A stretch of DNA of 64,000 nt from Candidatus Liberibacter solanacearum CLso-ZC1 (GCF_000183665.1 NC_014774.1:1127302-1191301); one strand, 5' to 3'; counted from the stretch's first letter, positions 10,802 through 22,968 are shown. The notes: a model not told the origin generated them from the sequence alone. Numbers and translations are program-made.

Positions 10802-11191
10802 TTAAAATACAGAACACAAAACTTCTCCCCCTACCCTATATTCTCGAGCACGATGATCTGCCATTACACCCTTCGAAGTTGTGACAATCATTATACCCAA
10901 TCCATTATAAACCTGAGGAATCTCTTTAGAGGAAGCATAAAAACGCCGACCCGGCTTAGAAACACAATTAATTTCACGTATGACTGAGACGCCATCATGA
11001 TATTTCAAATCCACTTCCAACTGAATCCGATCTTTGCCGACATCAACTCTACGATAGGTTTTAATATAACCCTCTTCTTGTAAAACATCTAAAACACTAG
11101 CATGTAATCTCGAAAAAGGAATCACAACAGACGGCTTGCGTCGAAGATTCGCATTACGAATACGGGTCAACATATCTCCTAGACAACTCAT
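10802..11191 (-). CDS. rpsH: 30S ribosomal protein S8
   Basis: Central-domain 16S rRNA-binding protein, which in E. coli is the autogenous repressor of the spc operon. It has 129 residues with the start GDMLTRIRNANLRRK and the C-terminal GVMADHRAREYRVGGEVLC. Located between rpsN and rplF. Confidence 0.97.
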   Translation of the reverse strand: MSCLGDMLTRIRNANLRRKPSVVIPFSRLHASVLDVLQEEGYIKTYRRVDVGKDRIQLEVDLKYHDGVSVIREINCVSKPGRRFYASSKEIPQVYNGLGIMIVTTSKGVMADHRAREYRVGGEVLCSVF

Positions 11192-11205
11192 ATTATTTTC
11201 ATTCC

Positions 11206-11511
11206 TTACCAGCTCGACTTAATAATACCAGGAATTTTGCCCACACTTCCCAACTCACGCAAAGCTAAGCGAGACAACCTAAAATCTCGATAAACACTGT
11301 GAGAACGACCCGAAACCTCACAACGATTGCAAGTTCGAACCTTAGAACCATTGCGAGGCAAAGAACCCAACTGGATCATCGCATTGAATCTTTCTTCCAA
11401 TGTTACCGATTTATCCATGAGTATCTTCTTTAAAGCAAGTCTCTTAGAAGCTTGATTGTTGACAGTTCTAAAACGGCGTTTATTTTTTTCAACTAAACTT
11501 ACTTTTGCCAT
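11206..11511 (-). CDS. rpsN: 30S ribosomal protein S14
   Basis: Small-subunit head protein. It has 101 residues from the ATG at 11511 (MAKVSLVEKNKRR); in-frame sequence upstream of it overlaps rplE and is not part of the protein. This is the long zinc-independent type: only NRCEVSGRSH remains where zinc-binding S14 has paired CxxC motifs. The tail LRELGSVGKIPGIIKSSW is diagnostic. Confidence 0.96.
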   Translation of the reverse strand: MAKVSLVEKNKRRFRTVNNQASKRLALKKILMDKSVTLEERFNAMIQLGSLPRNGSKVRTCNRCEVSGRSHSVYRDFRLSRLALRELGSVGKIPGIIKSSW

Positions 11512-11533
11512 ATATAAACACAACTCCTTTAAA

Positions 11534-12094
11534 TTATTTTGGAAATGGAAATCCAAATAAGGTTAATAAATGTTTGGCTTCCTTGTCACTCCCAGTAGTC
11601 GTACAAATAGATATATCCATACCCAGAATACTACTAACCTTATCATAGTTTATCTGTGGAAATATAATATGCTCTTTTATACCAAAAGAAAAATTACCAC
11701 GACCATCAAAACTTTTGGAATTTAAACCATGAAAATCACGCATACGGGGCATGCCCATATTAATCAAACTATCAAGAAATTCATACATATTTGTGCCACG
11801 TAAAGTAACCTTAGTTCCTATTGGCATACCTTCTCTTAATTTAAATCCCGCAATAGAACGTCGCGCACGCGTAACAACAGGTTTTTGCCCTGTTATCAAA
11901 GCAAGATCAGAAGCAGCTGAATCCAACTTTTTGGAATCTGATATTGACTCACCCACACCCATATTTACCACTACTTTTTCAATTTTTGGAATCTGCATAA
12001 CATTCTTATAGGAGAATTCTTTCTGCATTCCTTCACGAATACGCTCACGATATTCTTTTTTCAGACGCGGCTCATACTTATAATCACTCATCAA
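11534..12094 (-). CDS. rplE: 50S ribosomal protein L5
   Basis: 5S rRNA-binding protein that contacts P-site tRNA. It has 186 residues with [30 protein letters not shown] and the C-terminal [10 protein letters not shown]. Its start overlaps the end of rplX by 11 bases, suggesting coupled translation. Confidence 0.97.
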   Translation of the reverse strand: MMSDYKYEPRLKKEYRERIREGMQKEFSYKNVMQIPKIEKVVVNMGVGESISDSKKLDSAASDLALITGQKPVVTRARRSIAGFKLREGMPIGTKVTLRGTNMYEFLDSLINMGMPRMRDFHGLNSKSFDGRGNFSFGIKEHIIFPQINYDKVSSILGMDISICTTTGSDKEAKHLLTLFGFPFPK

Positions 12095-12392
12095 TACGCT
12101 CCCCTGAACGCTTTTCTACACGAATCTTTTTACCATCAACAAACGAAAAGGCAATTTTTAATTTCTTACCATCCTTACCAACCAAAGCTATATTGGAAAG
12201 ATGGATAGATGCCTCTTTGGAAATAATTCCGGCCTCTTGATTAGGAGTCTGACGTTGATGACGCTTTACAATATTTACACCTTGAACAAAAGCACGCCTA
12301 GACTTACGCACAACTCCCGTAACCTGACCAATCCTACCCTTATCCTTTCCAGCTAAAACCACAACACGGTCACCCATACGAATCTTTTCCAT
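12084..12392 (-). CDS. rplX: 50S ribosomal protein L24
   Basis: Early assembly initiator of the large subunit with an N-terminal KOW motif ([18 protein letters not shown]). It has 102 residues. [15 protein letters not shown] is characteristic. It lies between rplN and rplE. Confidence 0.97.
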   Translation of the reverse strand: MEKIRMGDRVVVLAGKDKGRIGQVTGVVRKSRRAFVQGVNIVKRHQRQTPNQEAGIISKEASIHLSNIALVGKDGKKLKIAFSFVDGKKIRVEKRSGERIDE

Positions 12393-12404
12393 TGCTATAA
12401 TCCC

Positions 12405-12773
12405 TTATACAACTTCTGCAGCCAAAGAAAGAATTTTTAAATGACTTTTAATACGTAATTCACGTGGCACGGGACCAAAAACACGAGTAGCCAACAAATC
12501 TTTTTTATCACTTACCAGAACAACAGCATTATCATCAAAACGAACCACACTTCCATCAGAACGACGAATACCATAACTAACTCGAACAATAACCGCCTTC
12601 TGAACACTACCTTTTTTTATCTTACTACGAGGAACAACTTCCTTAACAGCTACAATAATCATATCACCAATAGAAGCACATTTGCGCTTTGAACCACCTA
12701 AAACTTTAATGCACTCAACCCAACGCGCACCAGAATTATCCGCAACCGAAAGATTTGTCTGCATCTGAATCAT
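12405..12773 (-). CDS. rplN: 50S ribosomal protein L14
   Basis: Large-subunit interface protein. It has 122 residues with [30 protein letters not shown] and the ending [11 protein letters not shown], all family signatures. First gene of the spc-type segment after rpsQ; 116 bases separate it from rpsQ, slightly more than elsewhere in the cluster. Confidence 0.97.
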   Translation of the reverse strand: MIQMQTNLSVADNSGARWVECIKVLGGSKRKCASIGDMIIVAVKEVVPRSKIKKGSVQKAVIVRVSYGIRRSDGSVVRFDDNAVVLVSDKKDLLATRVFGPVPRELRIKSHLKILSLAAEVV

Positions 12774-12889
12774 TGCTAAATATACCTTCTTTACTAAAAA
12801 AACGAACCACTATACGAGGCCATAACAACTTACATACCTCATCAAAAGAAACTATGTTAAAACACAAATCTTCTTAATAAAATTAAAAT

Positions 12890-13129
12890 CTACGCACTTT
12901 CAGTATAAACCACAGACCAAGATTTTCTCTTGGAAACAGGAGGACATTCTTCTATAGAAACATGATCCCCTATTTTAAACCTATTGTTTTTATCATGAAC
13001 AGCATATTTCTTGGAACGACGGATAGTTTTTTGAAAAAGAGGATGCGAAAATCTCCTCTCAACTAAAACAATAATAGTCTTTTCAGACTTATCACTCACA
13101 ACCACTCCCTGCAAAACCCGCTTCGGCAT
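12890..13129 (-). CDS. rpsQ: 30S ribosomal protein S17
   Basis: Primary 16S rRNA-binding protein of 79 residues. It has the OB-fold signature: [19 protein letters not shown], the RSKKYAVHD block, and [18 protein letters not shown] near the C-terminus. It follows rpmC directly. Confidence 0.96.
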   Translation of the reverse strand: MPKRVLQGVVVSDKSEKTIIVLVERRFSHPLFQKTIRRSKKYAVHDKNNRFKIGDHVSIEECPPVSKRKSWSVVYTESA

Positions 13130-13139
13130 TTATATCCCC

Positions 13140-13343
13140 TTAAGATTTATTCTCAAAACTTTTACTATTCATCATAGTTTTAACACGCGCAATATCGCGA
13201 TTAATTCCCCTCATACGAAAAGGTTTTTCAAGCTGACCAGTAGCTTTTTGAAAACGAAGAGACATCTGCTCTCTTTTCAACTGAACCAACTGCTCCCTTA
13301 ATTGATCAGCATTCATAATAGAAATGTCTTTGAATTTTAACAT
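13140..13343 (-). CDS. rpmC: 50S ribosomal protein L29
   Basis: Exit-tunnel protein that helps dock signal recognition particle and trigger factor. It has 67 residues from the ATG at 13343, supported by GAGGA upstream; the longer in-frame reading overlaps rplP and is discarded. The coiled-coil signature LREQLVQLKREQMSLRFQ and NRDIARVKTMMN are clear. Confidence 0.96.
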   Translation of the reverse strand: MLKFKDISIMNADQLREQLVQLKREQMSLRFQKATGQLEKPFRMRGINRDIARVKTMMNSKSFENKS

Positions 13344-13350
13344 CTTATCC

Positions 13351-13767
13351 TCATTCTGCAATCCGTTGCACAAACTTTGTAACGACAGACAATTTAGACG
13401 CACCAAGACGCAAGGCTTCCCTAGCAACCTTTTCACTAACACCATCAAGTTCAAATAAAATACGCCCAGGCTTTACACGACATACCCATTCTTCAACACT
13501 ACCTTTTCCTTTTCCCATACGGACTTCTGTAGGCTTGGCAGTTACAGGAATATCAGGAAAAACACATACCCAAATACAGCCAGCGCGCTTCATACTACGA
13601 CTAATGGCACGACGCGCAGCTTCAATCTCCCTCGCCCCAACTCTATTGGGTTCTTGAGCTTTAAGAGCAAATTCACCAAAAGCAATACGAGACCCTCTTT
13701 TTGCTATACCCTTAATACGCCCTTTAAACTGTTTGGGATATTTGGTATTTTTCGGCTGACACAACAT
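13351..13767 (-). CDS. rplP: 50S ribosomal protein L16
   Basis: Large-subunit protein at the A-site tRNA elbow. It has 138 residues with [33 protein letters not shown] and [14 protein letters not shown]. It is followed 7 bases later by rpmC. Confidence 0.97.
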   Translation of the reverse strand: MLCQPKNTKYPKQFKGRIKGIAKRGSRIAFGEFALKAQEPNRVGAREIEAARRAISRSMKRAGCIWVCVFPDIPVTAKPTEVRMGKGKGSVEEWVCRVKPGRILFELDGVSEKVAREALRLGASKLSVVTKFVQRIAE

Positions 13768-13829
13768 ATTTTTTCACTCTCTCCAAAAACTAAAAACATA
13801 ACCTGCAATCATACCAACGAGAAACACTG

Positions 13830-14507
13830 CTAATTACTCTTTTCTAACGGACGACGATTAGAAGACGTCGCATTATCTGAATCAGAAACTTCACGGATAG
13901 AAACATATACTTTGACCCCACATATCCCATATGCAGTTTTAGCAATAGCCGAGCCATAATCAATATTAGCACGAAGAGTCTGAAGAGGAACCCTTCCCTC
14001 TAAGTAGCATTCAGTACGAGAAAGCTCTAAACCATTGAGACGCCCTGAGCAAATAATCTTTATTCCCTCAGCCCCAAAACGCATAGCAGACTGAACTGCA
14101 CGTTTCATAGCACGACGAAAAACTACACGTCTTTCAAGTTGTTGGGCGATAGATTGAGCTATCAAGGTAGCGTTAATTTCCGGCTTAGAAACTTCGTTTA
14201 CATTTAAATGAATCTCTGAAGGAGTCATCTTTGAAAGATTCTTACGAATCCTATCTATATCACTTCCTTTTTTCCCGATAATCAGTCCTGGGCGGGCAGA
14301 ATAAACGGTGATAAAACACTTTTTATGCGTTCTCTCTATTAAAATTTTAGCAACACCCGCTTGCTTTAGATTACCTTCTAAATATTTGCGTATTTTTAAA
14401 TCCTCATGCAAAAGAGTCCCGTACTCAGAACCACGCGCAAACCAGCGACTACTCCAAGTGCAATTCACACCAAGTCGAAACAATATGGGATTAATTTTCT
14501 GTCCCAT
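13830..14507 (-). CDS. rpsC: 30S ribosomal protein S3
   Basis: mRNA-entry protein with helicase-like activity in the ribosome. It has 225 residues: N-terminal [15 protein letters not shown], the type-2 KH motif ([19 protein letters not shown]) and the C-terminal [21 protein letters not shown]. It overlaps the rplV stop by one base. Confidence 0.97.
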   Translation of the reverse strand: MGQKINPILFRLGVNCTWSSRWFARGSEYGTLLHEDLKIRKYLEGNLKQAGVAKILIERTHKKCFITVYSARPGLIIGKKGSDIDRIRKNLSKMTPSEIHLNVNEVSKPEINATLIAQSIAQQLERRVVFRRAMKRAVQSAMRFGAEGIKIICSGRLNGLELSRTECYLEGRVPLQTLRANIDYGSAIAKTAYGICGVKVYVSIREVSDSDNATSSNRRPLEKSN

Positions 14508-14905
14508 TATACAACCTTTCTTTCATCTTGAACTTCACGAACTATAACACTCAAACGAGAGAAAGGTTTATTAATACGACCAATACGTTGACGTGCACGA
14601 CAATGAAATCTCTTCATAACAACAGACTTACCAACATAAGCCTCTGATACTACAAGACGATCAATATCAAGGTCATGATTATTTTCTGCATTCGCAATAG
14701 CAGAACGAAGCGTCTTTTTAACCTCAACAGCAATCCTTTTTCGCGAAAACTCAAGATCCGCGAGGGCATCAGAAACTTTTTTTCCTCTAATCATAGCAGC
14801 AACAAGATTTAACTTTTGAGGGCTAATCCGGAGCATACTTGCAATAGCATTAGCTTCGTTATCTCCTACCCGACGACGCCTTGGCACAGCCCTTTTCTCA
14901 TTCAT
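14507..14905 (-). CDS. rplV: 50S ribosomal protein L22
   Basis: Exit-tunnel protein. It has 132 residues, with [20 protein letters not shown] and the beta-hairpin region [22 protein letters not shown] sequence that narrows the tunnel. It lies between rpsS and rpsC, 3 bases from rpsS. Confidence 0.96.
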   Translation of the reverse strand: MNEKRAVPRRRRVGDNEANAIASMLRISPQKLNLVAAMIRGKKVSDALADLEFSRKRIAVEVKKTLRSAIANAENNHDLDIDRLVVSEAYVGKSVVMKRFHCRARQRIGRINKPFSRLSVIVREVQDERKVV

Positions 14906-14908
14906 AAG

Positions 14909-15187
14909 TTATCTCCTTCTAACCTTTTTATCACTACCATGTCCCGGACTATACCGTGTAGGAGAAAAATCACCAAACTTAAAACCAACCATCTCTTCAC
15001 TAACCGTCACAGGTATATGCTTACGACCATTATGTACACCAAATGTCAAGCCAATAAATTGTGGCATAATATCACAATTACGACACCATATCTTTATAAC
15101 ATCACGGCTACCAGAATCACGCGCTTTCGAGACCTTTTTAAGAAGATACTTGGTAACAAAAGGACCTTTCCAAATTGAACGAGCCAC
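14909..15187 (-). CDS. rpsS: 30S ribosomal protein S19
   Basis: Small-subunit head protein that makes intersubunit bridges with L5. It has 92 residues: [34 protein letters not shown] and [14 protein letters not shown] are diagnostic. Located between rplB and rplV. Confidence 0.97.
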   Translation of the reverse strand: MARSIWKGPFVTKYLLKKVSKARDSGSRDVIKIWCRNCDIMPQFIGLTFGVHNGRKHIPVTVSEEMVGFKFGDFSPTRYSPGHGSDKKVRRR

Positions 15188-15199
15188 TATAAATACTCC

Positions 15200-16036
15200 C
15201 TATTTTTTATTCTTATGCCGAGAAGAGGCTATAAAAACATTCGTAGACTTGTTTGACCGCGTCCTCTTTCCCTTTGTAGGTTTACCCCAAGGGCTGCAAG
15301 GATTACGCCCTCCTGACGTCTTTCCTTCACCACCACCAAGGGGATGGTCCACAGGGTTCATCGCCACCCCTCTAACATGCGGACGAATTTTCAACCAACG
15401 AGAACGACCTGCCTTAGCATGATTAATATTAATCTGATCTTGATTTGAAACCGCACCTATAGAAGCCATGCAAGAAGACTGAACAAAACGCATTTCACCA
15501 GAAGAAAGACGCAAAAGAACGCGACTACGATCACGCTCAACAACCCGAGCATATGAACCAGCAGAACGCGATATCTGCCCCCCTTTTTGAGGCTTCATTT
15601 CTACATTATGAACTATAGTTCCCACAGGAATAAACCGTAACGGCATAGCATTCCCGGGTTTGATATCAACAGCACCATTTGAAGAAATCACTTTATCTCC
15701 CACAGACAAACGTTGCGGAGCTAATATATAAGAAAATTTTTCTTTTGGATACGCAATAAGAGCGATAAATGCTGTTCTATTAGGATCATATTCTAATCGT
15801 TGTACAACACCCTCAACATCATAATCACTACGTTTGAAATCTATGATACGATAGCGATTTTTACATCCTCCTCCACGAAAGCGCATGGTTATACGCCCAG
15901 TATTATTACGCCCCCCCTTAGAACACAAACCCTTCGTTAAAGACTTGAGGGGTTTCCCCTTATATAAAGAATCCCGATTAACAATAATAAGTTGACGCCG
16001 ACTTGATGTATCAGGATTAAAACTCTTTAACGCCAT
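15200..16036 (-). CDS. rplB: 50S ribosomal protein L2
   Basis: Essential for subunit association and peptidyl transferase integrity. It has 278 residues with [32 protein letters not shown] and the conserved catalytic-core loop [17 protein letters not shown] whose histidine lies near the peptidyl transferase centre. Between rplW and rpsS. Confidence 0.98.
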   Translation of the reverse strand: MALKSFNPDTSSRRQLIIVNRDSLYKGKPLKSLTKGLCSKGGRNNTGRITMRFRGGGCKNRYRIIDFKRSDYDVEGVVQRLEYDPNRTAFIALIAYPKEKFSYILAPQRLSVGDKVISSNGAVDIKPGNAMPLRFIPVGTIVHNVEMKPQKGGQISRSAGSYARVVERDRSRVLLRLSSGEMRFVQSSCMASIGAVSNQDQININHAKAGRSRWLKIRPHVRGVAMNPVDHPLGGGEGKTSGGRNPCSPWGKPTKGKRTRSNKSTNVFIASSRHKNKK

Positions 16037-16063
16037 AATACAATCTCCCTACAATAAATCTCT

Positions 16064-16396
16064 TTAAATACCAACCGAAACATCAATTGAATGCCCCTTG
16101 GCCAAAGTTACAAAAGCCCTCTTAATATCCTTTCGTGATACATATAAATCACGAGAAGATCTAGCTCGATTACGAGCGGTAGAAATTCTATTTAGACGCT
16201 TTGTCTTCCCTTTTCTAATCAGGGTATTAACAGAAACTACCTTTACATTAAATAGAGATTCAACCGCATGTTTAATATCGGACTTAGAAGAATCTTTTTT
16301 AACATTAAAAACAACCTTATTTTGCTCGGACAGCAAAGTAGATTTTTCCGCTATCACAGGAGATATAATAGTATCATAAAACCGAATATTTGTCAT
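16064..16396 (-). CDS. rplW: 50S ribosomal protein L23
   Basis: Docking site for trigger factor and SRP at the exit tunnel. It has 110 residues, slightly longer than E. coli L23. [20 protein letters not shown] and [19 protein letters not shown] are typical. It overlaps rplD by 4 bases. Confidence 0.96.
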   Translation of the reverse strand: MTNIRFYDTIISPVIAEKSTLLSEQNKVVFNVKKDSSKSDIKHAVESLFNVKVVSVNTLIRKGKTKRLNRISTARNRARSSRDLYVSRKDIKRAFVTLAKGHSIDVSVGI

Positions 16397-17016
16397 TTAA
16401 AACGACCCTCCAAAGCCTCGACAGCAGACTTAGAAAGAATCAGCTTAGAACAACGCAAAATATCATAAACATTAATACCCTGAACAGAAAGGAGATTAAT
16501 ATTTGGAATGTTTCGAGCAGCAAGTTGAAAATTTCTATCTAACTGAACACCATCAATAATAAGCGCATTCGATAAATTAAGAGCACGAAAACGCTCTGCC
16601 AAATACTTGGTTTTAAGCTCCTTAGAAACCAAACTATCAATTACCAAAATATCATTGGAAGAAAACTTATCTGACAAAGCATGACGCAGAGCTAGAGAAC
16701 GAATTTTCTTTGGAAGATCATGAGCACCGTTACCAGGAACAGGTCCAAAAGCCTTCCCTCCGCCACGAAATTGAGGAGCAGATTTCGAGCTATGCCTAGC
16801 TCGACCCGTTCCCTTTTGGGTATACATCTTAGCCCCTGTATACGCAATCTCGGAACGACCCTTTGACTTAGAACACCCTTTGCTTCTACGCCAAGACTGC
16901 CAACGAAGAACACGCGCCAAAATACCTTGCTGAGGCTTTAAAGCAAAAATTCCTTCAGAAACAGAAATAACACCTTTATCTGCTCCATCAAGATCCCTGA
17001 CACTTAACTCTATCAC
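16393..17016 (-). CDS. rplD: 50S ribosomal protein L4
   Basis: Tunnel protein and, in E. coli, autogenous regulator of the S10 operon; whether that regulation exists here is unknown. It has 207 residues. Conserved blocks are [24 protein letters not shown] sequence, [13 protein letters not shown] and [12 protein letters not shown]. It overlaps rplC and rplW by 4 bases each, so the three are likely translationally coupled. Confidence 0.96.
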   Translation of the reverse strand: MIELSVRDLDGADKGVISVSEGIFALKPQQGILARVLRWQSWRRSKGCSKSKGRSEIAYTGAKMYTQKGTGRARHSSKSAPQFRGGGKAFGPVPGNGAHDLPKKIRSLALRHALSDKFSSNDILVIDSLVSKELKTKYLAERFRALNLSNALIIDGVQLDRNFQLAARNIPNINLLSVQGINVYDILRCSKLILSKSAVEALEGRFK

Positions 17017-17678
17017 GCAACTTTCCCCTTATAATTCGCTGCACTTTTAAAAGAATCACGCACAAGAATCCAAGAATCATTCTTGGCACCAGGCACACAA
17101 CCTTTAACAAAGATCAGCCCCCTTTTATCATCAATCGAGATAACCTCTAAATTCTTAACAGTAATACGATTTCCACCCATGTGGCCTGCCATCTTTTTAT
17201 TTTTAAAAACACGACCAGGATCTTGTCGACATCCCGTAGAACCCGCAGAACGATGCGATATAGAAACCCCATGTGAAGCACGAAGACCAGCAAAATTATG
17301 CCTCTTCATAGCACCTGCAAATCCCTTCCCGATTGTCACACCCGTAACATCAACTAATTGACCAACATTAAAATGACTTGGGGACAACACAGAACCAATT
17401 TGCAATAATTCATCTTCTTTTTGAACACGAAACTCAGACAATCTCTTTTTAGGAGAAGCATTAACAGACGAAAAAAAACCTCTCATAGGCTTAGAAACAT
17501 TCTTAATCTTCGCATCCCCTGCACCAACTTGAACAGCCATATAACCATTTTTCTGCAAGGTACGATGAGCCACAACCTGACAATTATCTAAGTGTAATAC
17601 AGTTACAGGAAGACGTTTGCCCTCAAGATTATATACACAGGTCATTCCTAATTTTCGTGCAACGACACCTGGACGCAT
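17013..17678 (-). CDS. rplC: 50S ribosomal protein L3
   Basis: Early assembly protein reaching the peptidyl transferase centre. It has 221 residues: [17 protein letters not shown], the hallmark loop [20 protein letters not shown], and [15 protein letters not shown]. The glutamine of the loop QDPG that is methylated by PrmB in E. coli is present ([11 protein letters not shown]). Between rpsJ and rplD. Confidence 0.97.
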   Translation of the reverse strand: MRPGVVARKLGMTCVYNLEGKRLPVTVLHLDNCQVVAHRTLQKNGYMAVQVGAGDAKIKNVSKPMRGFFSSVNASPKKRLSEFRVQKEDELLQIGSVLSPSHFNVGQLVDVTGVTIGKGFAGAMKRHNFAGLRASHGVSISHRSAGSTGCRQDPGRVFKNKKMAGHMGGNRITVKNLEVISIDDKRGLIFVKGCVPGAKNDSWILVRDSFKSAANYKGKVA

Positions 17679-17701
17679 TAGTTCATCCTCTCAAAAAAAA
17701 A

Positions 17702-18016
17702 CTATAGTTTAATCACAACACTAACACCAGCAGCAATATCTAACTTCATTAAAGCAGCAACCGTATCCTGAGTAGGTTTTATGATATAAAGTAAACGCTT
17801 ATGGATACGGATTTCCAATTGATCTCGACTTTTCTTATCAACATGAGGAGATCTATTAACAGTAAATCTTCGTATAGAACGAGGAAAAGGAATAGGACCC
17901 ACAATCCGTGAACCAGATTTTTTAGCAGTTGAAACAATTTCACGCACAGAAGCATCAAGTATCCACGAATCAAATGCCTTTAGACTTATACGAATGCGGA
18001 TATTCTGACTTGTCAT
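17702..18016 (-). CDS. rpsJ: 30S ribosomal protein S10
   Basis: Small-subunit head protein, also the NusE partner in antitermination. It has 104 residues with [37 protein letters not shown] and a C-terminal GVSVVIKL. First gene of the S10 group, downstream of tuf. Confidence 0.97.
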   Translation of the reverse strand: MTSQNIRIRISLKAFDSWILDASVREIVSTAKKSGSRIVGPIPFPRSIRRFTVNRSPHVDKKSRDQLEIRIHKRLLYIIKPTQDTVAALMKLDIAAGVSVVIKL

Positions 18017-18104
18017 TTATCTAATCCTCTTATCACAACCTACCCCTTTTCTCGAAATTTAAGTTTCAGCGAAGTATCCTCTTTTTAAGAAGAAAAGTCT
18101 TCTA

Positions 18105-19286
18105 TTATCCTATAATTTTGGAAACAATCCCCGCACCAATCGTCTTTCCTCCTTCACGAATAGAAAAACGCTGATTTGCTTCCATCGCAATCGGACTAAT
18201 AAGCTCTATCTCCAAAGTAACCCTATCACCAGGCATCACCGCTTTAGATTCAGGAGGCAAAATTATCTTCCCCGTAACATCCGCCGTATCCATAAAAAAC
18301 TGTGGACGATAATTACCTAAAAATCCTGTATGACGACCGCCTTCTTCTTTCTTCAGAATATAAACACTAGCTTCAAACTTAGAATACTCTTTAATAGAAC
18401 CAGGAGCACAAATAACTCTCCCCCTCTGAACATCCGCACGATCCACTCCGCGAAGCAATAAACCAACATTGTCTCCCGCTATAGCTTCATCTAACTTCTG
18501 CCGAAACATCTCCATATCTGTACATTTCGCTTTAAGCGTCTTGCCACCCATACCAATTATCTCAATATCAGATCCAGCCACAAGCTTACCACGCTTAACA
18601 CGACCAGTCGCAACAGTCCCACGACCACCAATCGTACAAGAACTCTCCACATGCATCAAGAAAGGCTCATCCGTTAAACGCGAAGGTGTAGGAATATAAT
18701 TATCAACAGCTTCCATCAAAGCATGAATCGAATCTTCCCCCAATTCCTTATTCTCTCCGTTTAAGGCACAAAGAGCAGAACCCCTAATAACAGGAACTTC
18801 ATCTCCAGGAAAATCGTAATAACTCAAAAGCTCCCTAATCTCAAGCTCAACAAGATCCAATAACTCCGGATCATCAACAGTATCAACCTTGTTCATATAC
18901 ACAACTATCGACGAAATACCAACCTGACGAGCAAGAAGAATATGTTCCTTCGTTTGTGGCTTCGGACCGTCATAGGCAGAGCAAACAAGAATCGCACCAT
19001 CAGCCTGCGTCGCACCAGTAATCATATTCTTTACATAATCAGCATGACCAGGACAATCAATATGCCCATAAAATCTCTTGGCAGTCTGATAGTGAACATG
19101 CGCCGTCGAAATGGTAATACCACGAACCCTCTCCTCCGGAGCACTGTCAATCTCACCATATGCCTTCTGCTCATCACTATAATACTTCGTAATAGCCGCA
19201 GTTAGCGTCGTCTTCCCGTGATCAACGTGACCTATAGTACTAATCCCAAGACTTTCCTTGTCACGAATAAACCGTTTTTCCGCCAT
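18105..19286 (-). CDS. tuf: Elongation factor Tu
   Basis: GTPase that delivers aminoacyl-tRNA to the ribosome. It has 393 residues with G1 GHVDHGKT near residue 18, [20 protein letters not shown], and the guanine-specificity motif NKVD. The protein is unusually divergent for EF-Tu. The normal KPHxNVGTIGH near residue 10 reads [11 protein letters not shown]. The usual FRTTDVTG of domain III reads [11 protein letters not shown] recall the same features from Liberibacter EF-Tu. It sits between fusA and rpsJ as in the classical str operon. Confidence 0.97.
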   Translation of the reverse strand: MAEKRFIRDKESLGISTIGHVDHGKTTLTAAITKYYSDEQKAYGEIDSAPEERVRGITISTAHVHYQTAKRFYGHIDCPGHADYVKNMITGATQADGAILVCSAYDGPKPQTKEHILLARQVGISSIVVYMNKVDTVDDPELLDLVELEIRELLSYYDFPGDEVPVIRGSALCALNGENKELGEDSIHALMEAVDNYIPTPSRLTDEPFLMHVESSCTIGGRGTVATGRVKRGKLVAGSDIEIIGMGGKTLKAKCTDMEMFRQKLDEAIAGDNVGLLLRGVDRADVQRGRVICAPGSIKEYSKFEASVYILKKEEGGRHTGFLGNYRPQFFMDTADVTGKIILPPESKAVMPGDRVTLEIELISPIAMEANQRFSIREGGKTIGAGIVSKIIG

Positions 19287-19384
19287 CTAATAAAATCCCC
19301 TCATCTCAACTCATCTTCAATAAATCTAAAACCATAAAGAACAAACTTATTTTTTCAAAATCATCTATCTAGCACAAACCATAC

Positions 19385-21484
19385 TTATTTTACAACAGAA
19401 TACTTTTCCTGTATCTCCCTAGAAACATGAGCAGGAACAGCAGCATAATGATCAAAGACCATTGTATATTGCCCTCGCCCTTGCGACATAGAGCGTAAAG
19501 AGTCCACATACTTAAACATGCAGGCTAAAGGAACATGAGCATTAATAACCGTGTATACAGAACGATTTTCTTGTCCCTGAATCTGTCCCCTTCGCGAATT
19601 CAAATCACCAATAACATCACCAACATATCCATCAGGAATAACAACTTCAACTTTCATAATAGGCTCTAACAACTGAACTCCCATTTTACTTGCCGCTTCT
19701 CTAAAGCAAGCTCGAGCAGCAATTTCAAACGCAAGAACAGAAGAATCCACATCATGATACGAACCATCTAACAACGTAACTTTCATTCCGAGCATAGGAA
19801 ACCCTGCCAAAGGACCAGAAGAAAGCATACTCTCAATACCTTTTCGAACACCAGGAATATACTCTTTTGGAATAGATCCACCAACAATCTTAGATTCAAA
19901 AATAAAATCATCTCCATCAAGATTGGGCTCAAAGCCTATCTTCACCTTAGCAAACTGCCCCGCTCCACCAGATTGCTTTTTATGAATATAATCATGTACA
20001 CAAACCTTGGTAACTGATTCACGGTAAGAAACGTAAGGAGCACCAACAGTAGCTTCTACCTTAAATTCACGATACATTCGTTCCACAATGATATCAAGAT
20101 GTAATTCACCCATACCAGTTATAATAGTTTGCCCAGAATCTGGATCTGATTTTACTCCCAAAGAAGGATCTTCCGCAGAAAGACGACTTAAAGCCAAAGA
20201 CATACGCTCCTGATCGCCCTTCAATTTAGGCTCAATAGCAACTTGTATAACAGGCTCAGGAAAATCCATCTGTTCTAAAATAACAGGCCTTGCAGAATCG
20301 CACAACGTATCTCCCGTCGTTGTCTCTTTCAATCCCGCAAGAGCAATAATATCCCCACAATAGGCTTCTTCAATATCTTCACGAGAGTTGGAGTGCATCT
20401 GCAACATACGACCAACACGCTCTTTTTTGTTTTTTACCGTATTTAATAGAGTGTCCCCCTTAGAAACCTTTCCTGAATAAATACGACAAAAAGTCAGCGA
20501 ACCAACAAAACTATCCGCCATTACCTTAAATGCCAACATAGAAAGAGGAGCAGAATCTAACGCAGGCACACCAATCTCATCCCCCGTCTTTACCTCAACG
20601 CCTTTAATAGGCGGAACGTCAATAGGAGATGGTAGATAATCAACCACAGAATCCAGCAACGGTTGCACACCCTTGTTTTTAAAGGAAGAACCACAAAGAA
20701 CGGGGAAAAATTTTACAGAAATCGTTCCCAAACGAATAAGGGAACGTATTTTATCACAACTAAGCACTTCACCCTTAAGGTAAGATTCCATTGCAGAATC
20801 ATCTAACTCAACAATAGAATCAATCATTTTTTCGCGATAAGAGTTAGCCGAATCCCTCATATCCTCGGGTATCTCAACCACATCCCACTTGGCGCCTAAA
20901 TCCTCATTTTTCCACAACAAAGCCTTCATTTCAACTAAGTCAATCACACCCTTAAAATCACTTTCAGAGCCAATTGGCAACTGTATAACCAAAGGATTCG
21001 CCCCAAGACGAGAAGAAATCATTTCAACGGAACGATAAAAATCCGCCCCTATCTTATCCATTTTATTGCAAAATATCAGGCGCGGAACAGAATATTTATC
21101 AGCCTGACGCCATACTGTTTCTGTCTGAGGCTCAACCCCAGCGTTAGAATCTAACAGCGTTACCGCACCATCTAATACACGGATAGAACGCTCAACTTCC
21201 ATAGTAAAATCAACGTGGCCAGGAGTATCAATAACAGTCAATCTTTTCTGAACACCATCACGACCTTCCCAAAAAACCGTAGTCGACGCAGATGTGATAG
21301 TAATACCACGTTCTTGCTCTTGCTCCATCCAATCCATTGTAGCAGAACCGTCGTGTACTTCGCCAATTTTGTGAGATTTTCCAGCATAATATAATATACG
21401 CTCAGTAGTCGTCGTCTTCCCAGCGTCTATATGCGCCATAATACCAAAATTTCGGCTATCTTCTATCTTACACTTACGAACCAT
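19385..21484 (-). CDS. fusA: Elongation factor G
   Basis: Translocase GTPase. I place the start at the ATG at 21484 ([19 protein letters not shown]), giving 699 residues; the longer in-frame reading overlaps rpsG and lacks homology. Motifs: [17 protein letters not shown] (G1), [15 protein letters not shown] (G3), NKMDKIG (G4), and domain IV/V sequence including [11 protein letters not shown] near the C-terminus. It follows rpsG closely, in the normal str order. Confidence 0.97.
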   Translation of the reverse strand: MVRKCKIEDSRNFGIMAHIDAGKTTTTERILYYAGKSHKIGEVHDGSATMDWMEQEQERGITITSASTTVFWEGRDGVQKRLTVIDTPGHVDFTMEVERSIRVLDGAVTLLDSNAGVEPQTETVWRQADKYSVPRLIFCNKMDKIGADFYRSVEMISSRLGANPLVIQLPIGSESDFKGVIDLVEMKALLWKNEDLGAKWDVVEIPEDMRDSANSYREKMIDSIVELDDSAMESYLKGEVLSCDKIRSLIRLGTISVKFFPVLCGSSFKNKGVQPLLDSVVDYLPSPIDVPPIKGVEVKTGDEIGVPALDSAPLSMLAFKVMADSFVGSLTFCRIYSGKVSKGDTLLNTVKNKKERVGRMLQMHSNSREDIEEAYCGDIIALAGLKETTTGDTLCDSARPVILEQMDFPEPVIQVAIEPKLKGDQERMSLALSRLSAEDPSLGVKSDPDSGQTIITGMGELHLDIIVERMYREFKVEATVGAPYVSYRESVTKVCVHDYIHKKQSGGAGQFAKVKIGFEPNLDGDDFIFESKIVGGSIPKEYIPGVRKGIESMLSSGPLAGFPMLGMKVTLLDGSYHDVDSSVLAFEIAARACFREAASKMGVQLLEPIMKVEVVIPDGYVGDVIGDLNSRRGQIQGQENRSVYTVINAHVPLACMFKYVDSLRSMSQGRGQYTMVFDHYAAVPAHVSREIQEKYSVVK

Positions 21485-21512
21485 TTTGCTCTTTGTACCT
21501 TCCCGCAATACT

Positions 21513-21997
<485 letters not shown>

Positions 21998-22052
21998 TTA
22001 TATAATCTACTTAATAATACTCTAAAAAAACGACCACTTATTTTACAAAAAA

Positions 22053-22427
22053 CTATTTAGGACGTCCAGCTCCATATCGAGAACGCGATTGTTTGCGATC
22101 TTTCACACCCGCAGTGTCAAGAACACCCCTAACAACTCGATATTTAACACCAGGAAGATCTTTTACGCGACCTCCACATAACATAACCACCGAGTGCTCT
22201 TGCAAATTATGCCCTACTCCTGGAATATAACCTATAACCTCAGCACCATTTGTAAGACGCACTTTAGTGACCTTACGCAAAGCAGAATTAGGTTTTTTAG
22301 GCGTCGATGTGTAAACACGAAGACAAACCCCTCTTTTCTGAGGACTACCCCTCAGAGCAGTCACTTTAGCGCAAGTACGAATAGCACTTTTACGAGGCTT
22401 GCGTATAAGCTGATTAACAGTAGGCAT
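22053..22427 (-). CDS. rpsL: 30S ribosomal protein S12
   Basis: Decoding-centre protein, the classical streptomycin-resistance locus. It has 124 residues from the ATG at 22427 ([13 protein letters not shown]), preceded by AGGGAGA. Lysines at the streptomycin positions are present ([11 protein letters not shown] and [10 protein letters not shown]). This is the first gene of the translation cluster; unlike many rhizobia, no rpoB/rpoC lies immediately upstream. Confidence 0.97.
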   Translation of the reverse strand: MPTVNQLIRKPRKSAIRTCAKVTALRGSPQKRGVCLRVYTSTPKKPNSALRKVTKVRLTNGAEVIGYIPGVGHNLQEHSVVMLCGGRVKDLPGVKYRVVRGVLDTAGVKDRKQSRSRYGAGRPK

Positions 22428-22549
22428 TAATACCATTCTCCCTAAACATCTTTAATATTCCCCCATCTTCAACAATCCAAAAACAAAACAACAGTTGCAC
22501 ATAAACGCACCAGCAAGCTAGCCTAGTTGTACATAAATTCAAAGGAAAG

Positions 22550-22647
22550 CATGTCGAATAACGACATGTTCACGAACAACCAAATCTCCAAACAATTAAA
22601 CCAGAGAAAAGGTACCTAGAACTCAAAAGATCTAAAGATACATGTCG
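22550..22647 (-). promoter_or_regulatory. Candidate switchable hairpins in the rpsL operon leader
   Basis: CATGTCG (22550-22556), a 5-base loop, and CGACATG (22562-22568) form a perfect 7-bp hairpin about 120 bases upstream of rpsL. A second CATGTCG occurs at 22641-22647. On the minus strand, the middle arm could therefore pair with either flanking arm, but not both. No T tract follows, so it is not a simple terminator. Function is inferred only from position and symmetry. Confidence 0.4.
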
Positions 22648-22968
22648 TGGTAATATTTTCTTCCGCTCACGTCAAGATGAATCCATATAAAATCGTTTAA
22701 AAAACCAAAATAACAAATTTTTCTTCTTAATTTAAAGATTTTTTTGAAATCATAATAAAAAATAGCTTTTCTTTAAATTTTATTTTGGAAGACATCACCC
22801 CTAAAAAAAAACATTACTTAATTACAAATCAATTAATAAATTACCGATATTAATTTCCCATGTTCGCATAATTCCAAAAAAAGTGATTACTACGCAAGAA
22901 TGCTATCGGTTTTCTATATTGGCGTTTTTATCCTCTTTAAAGCTAGCAAGTAAAAAAAAACACAAATT

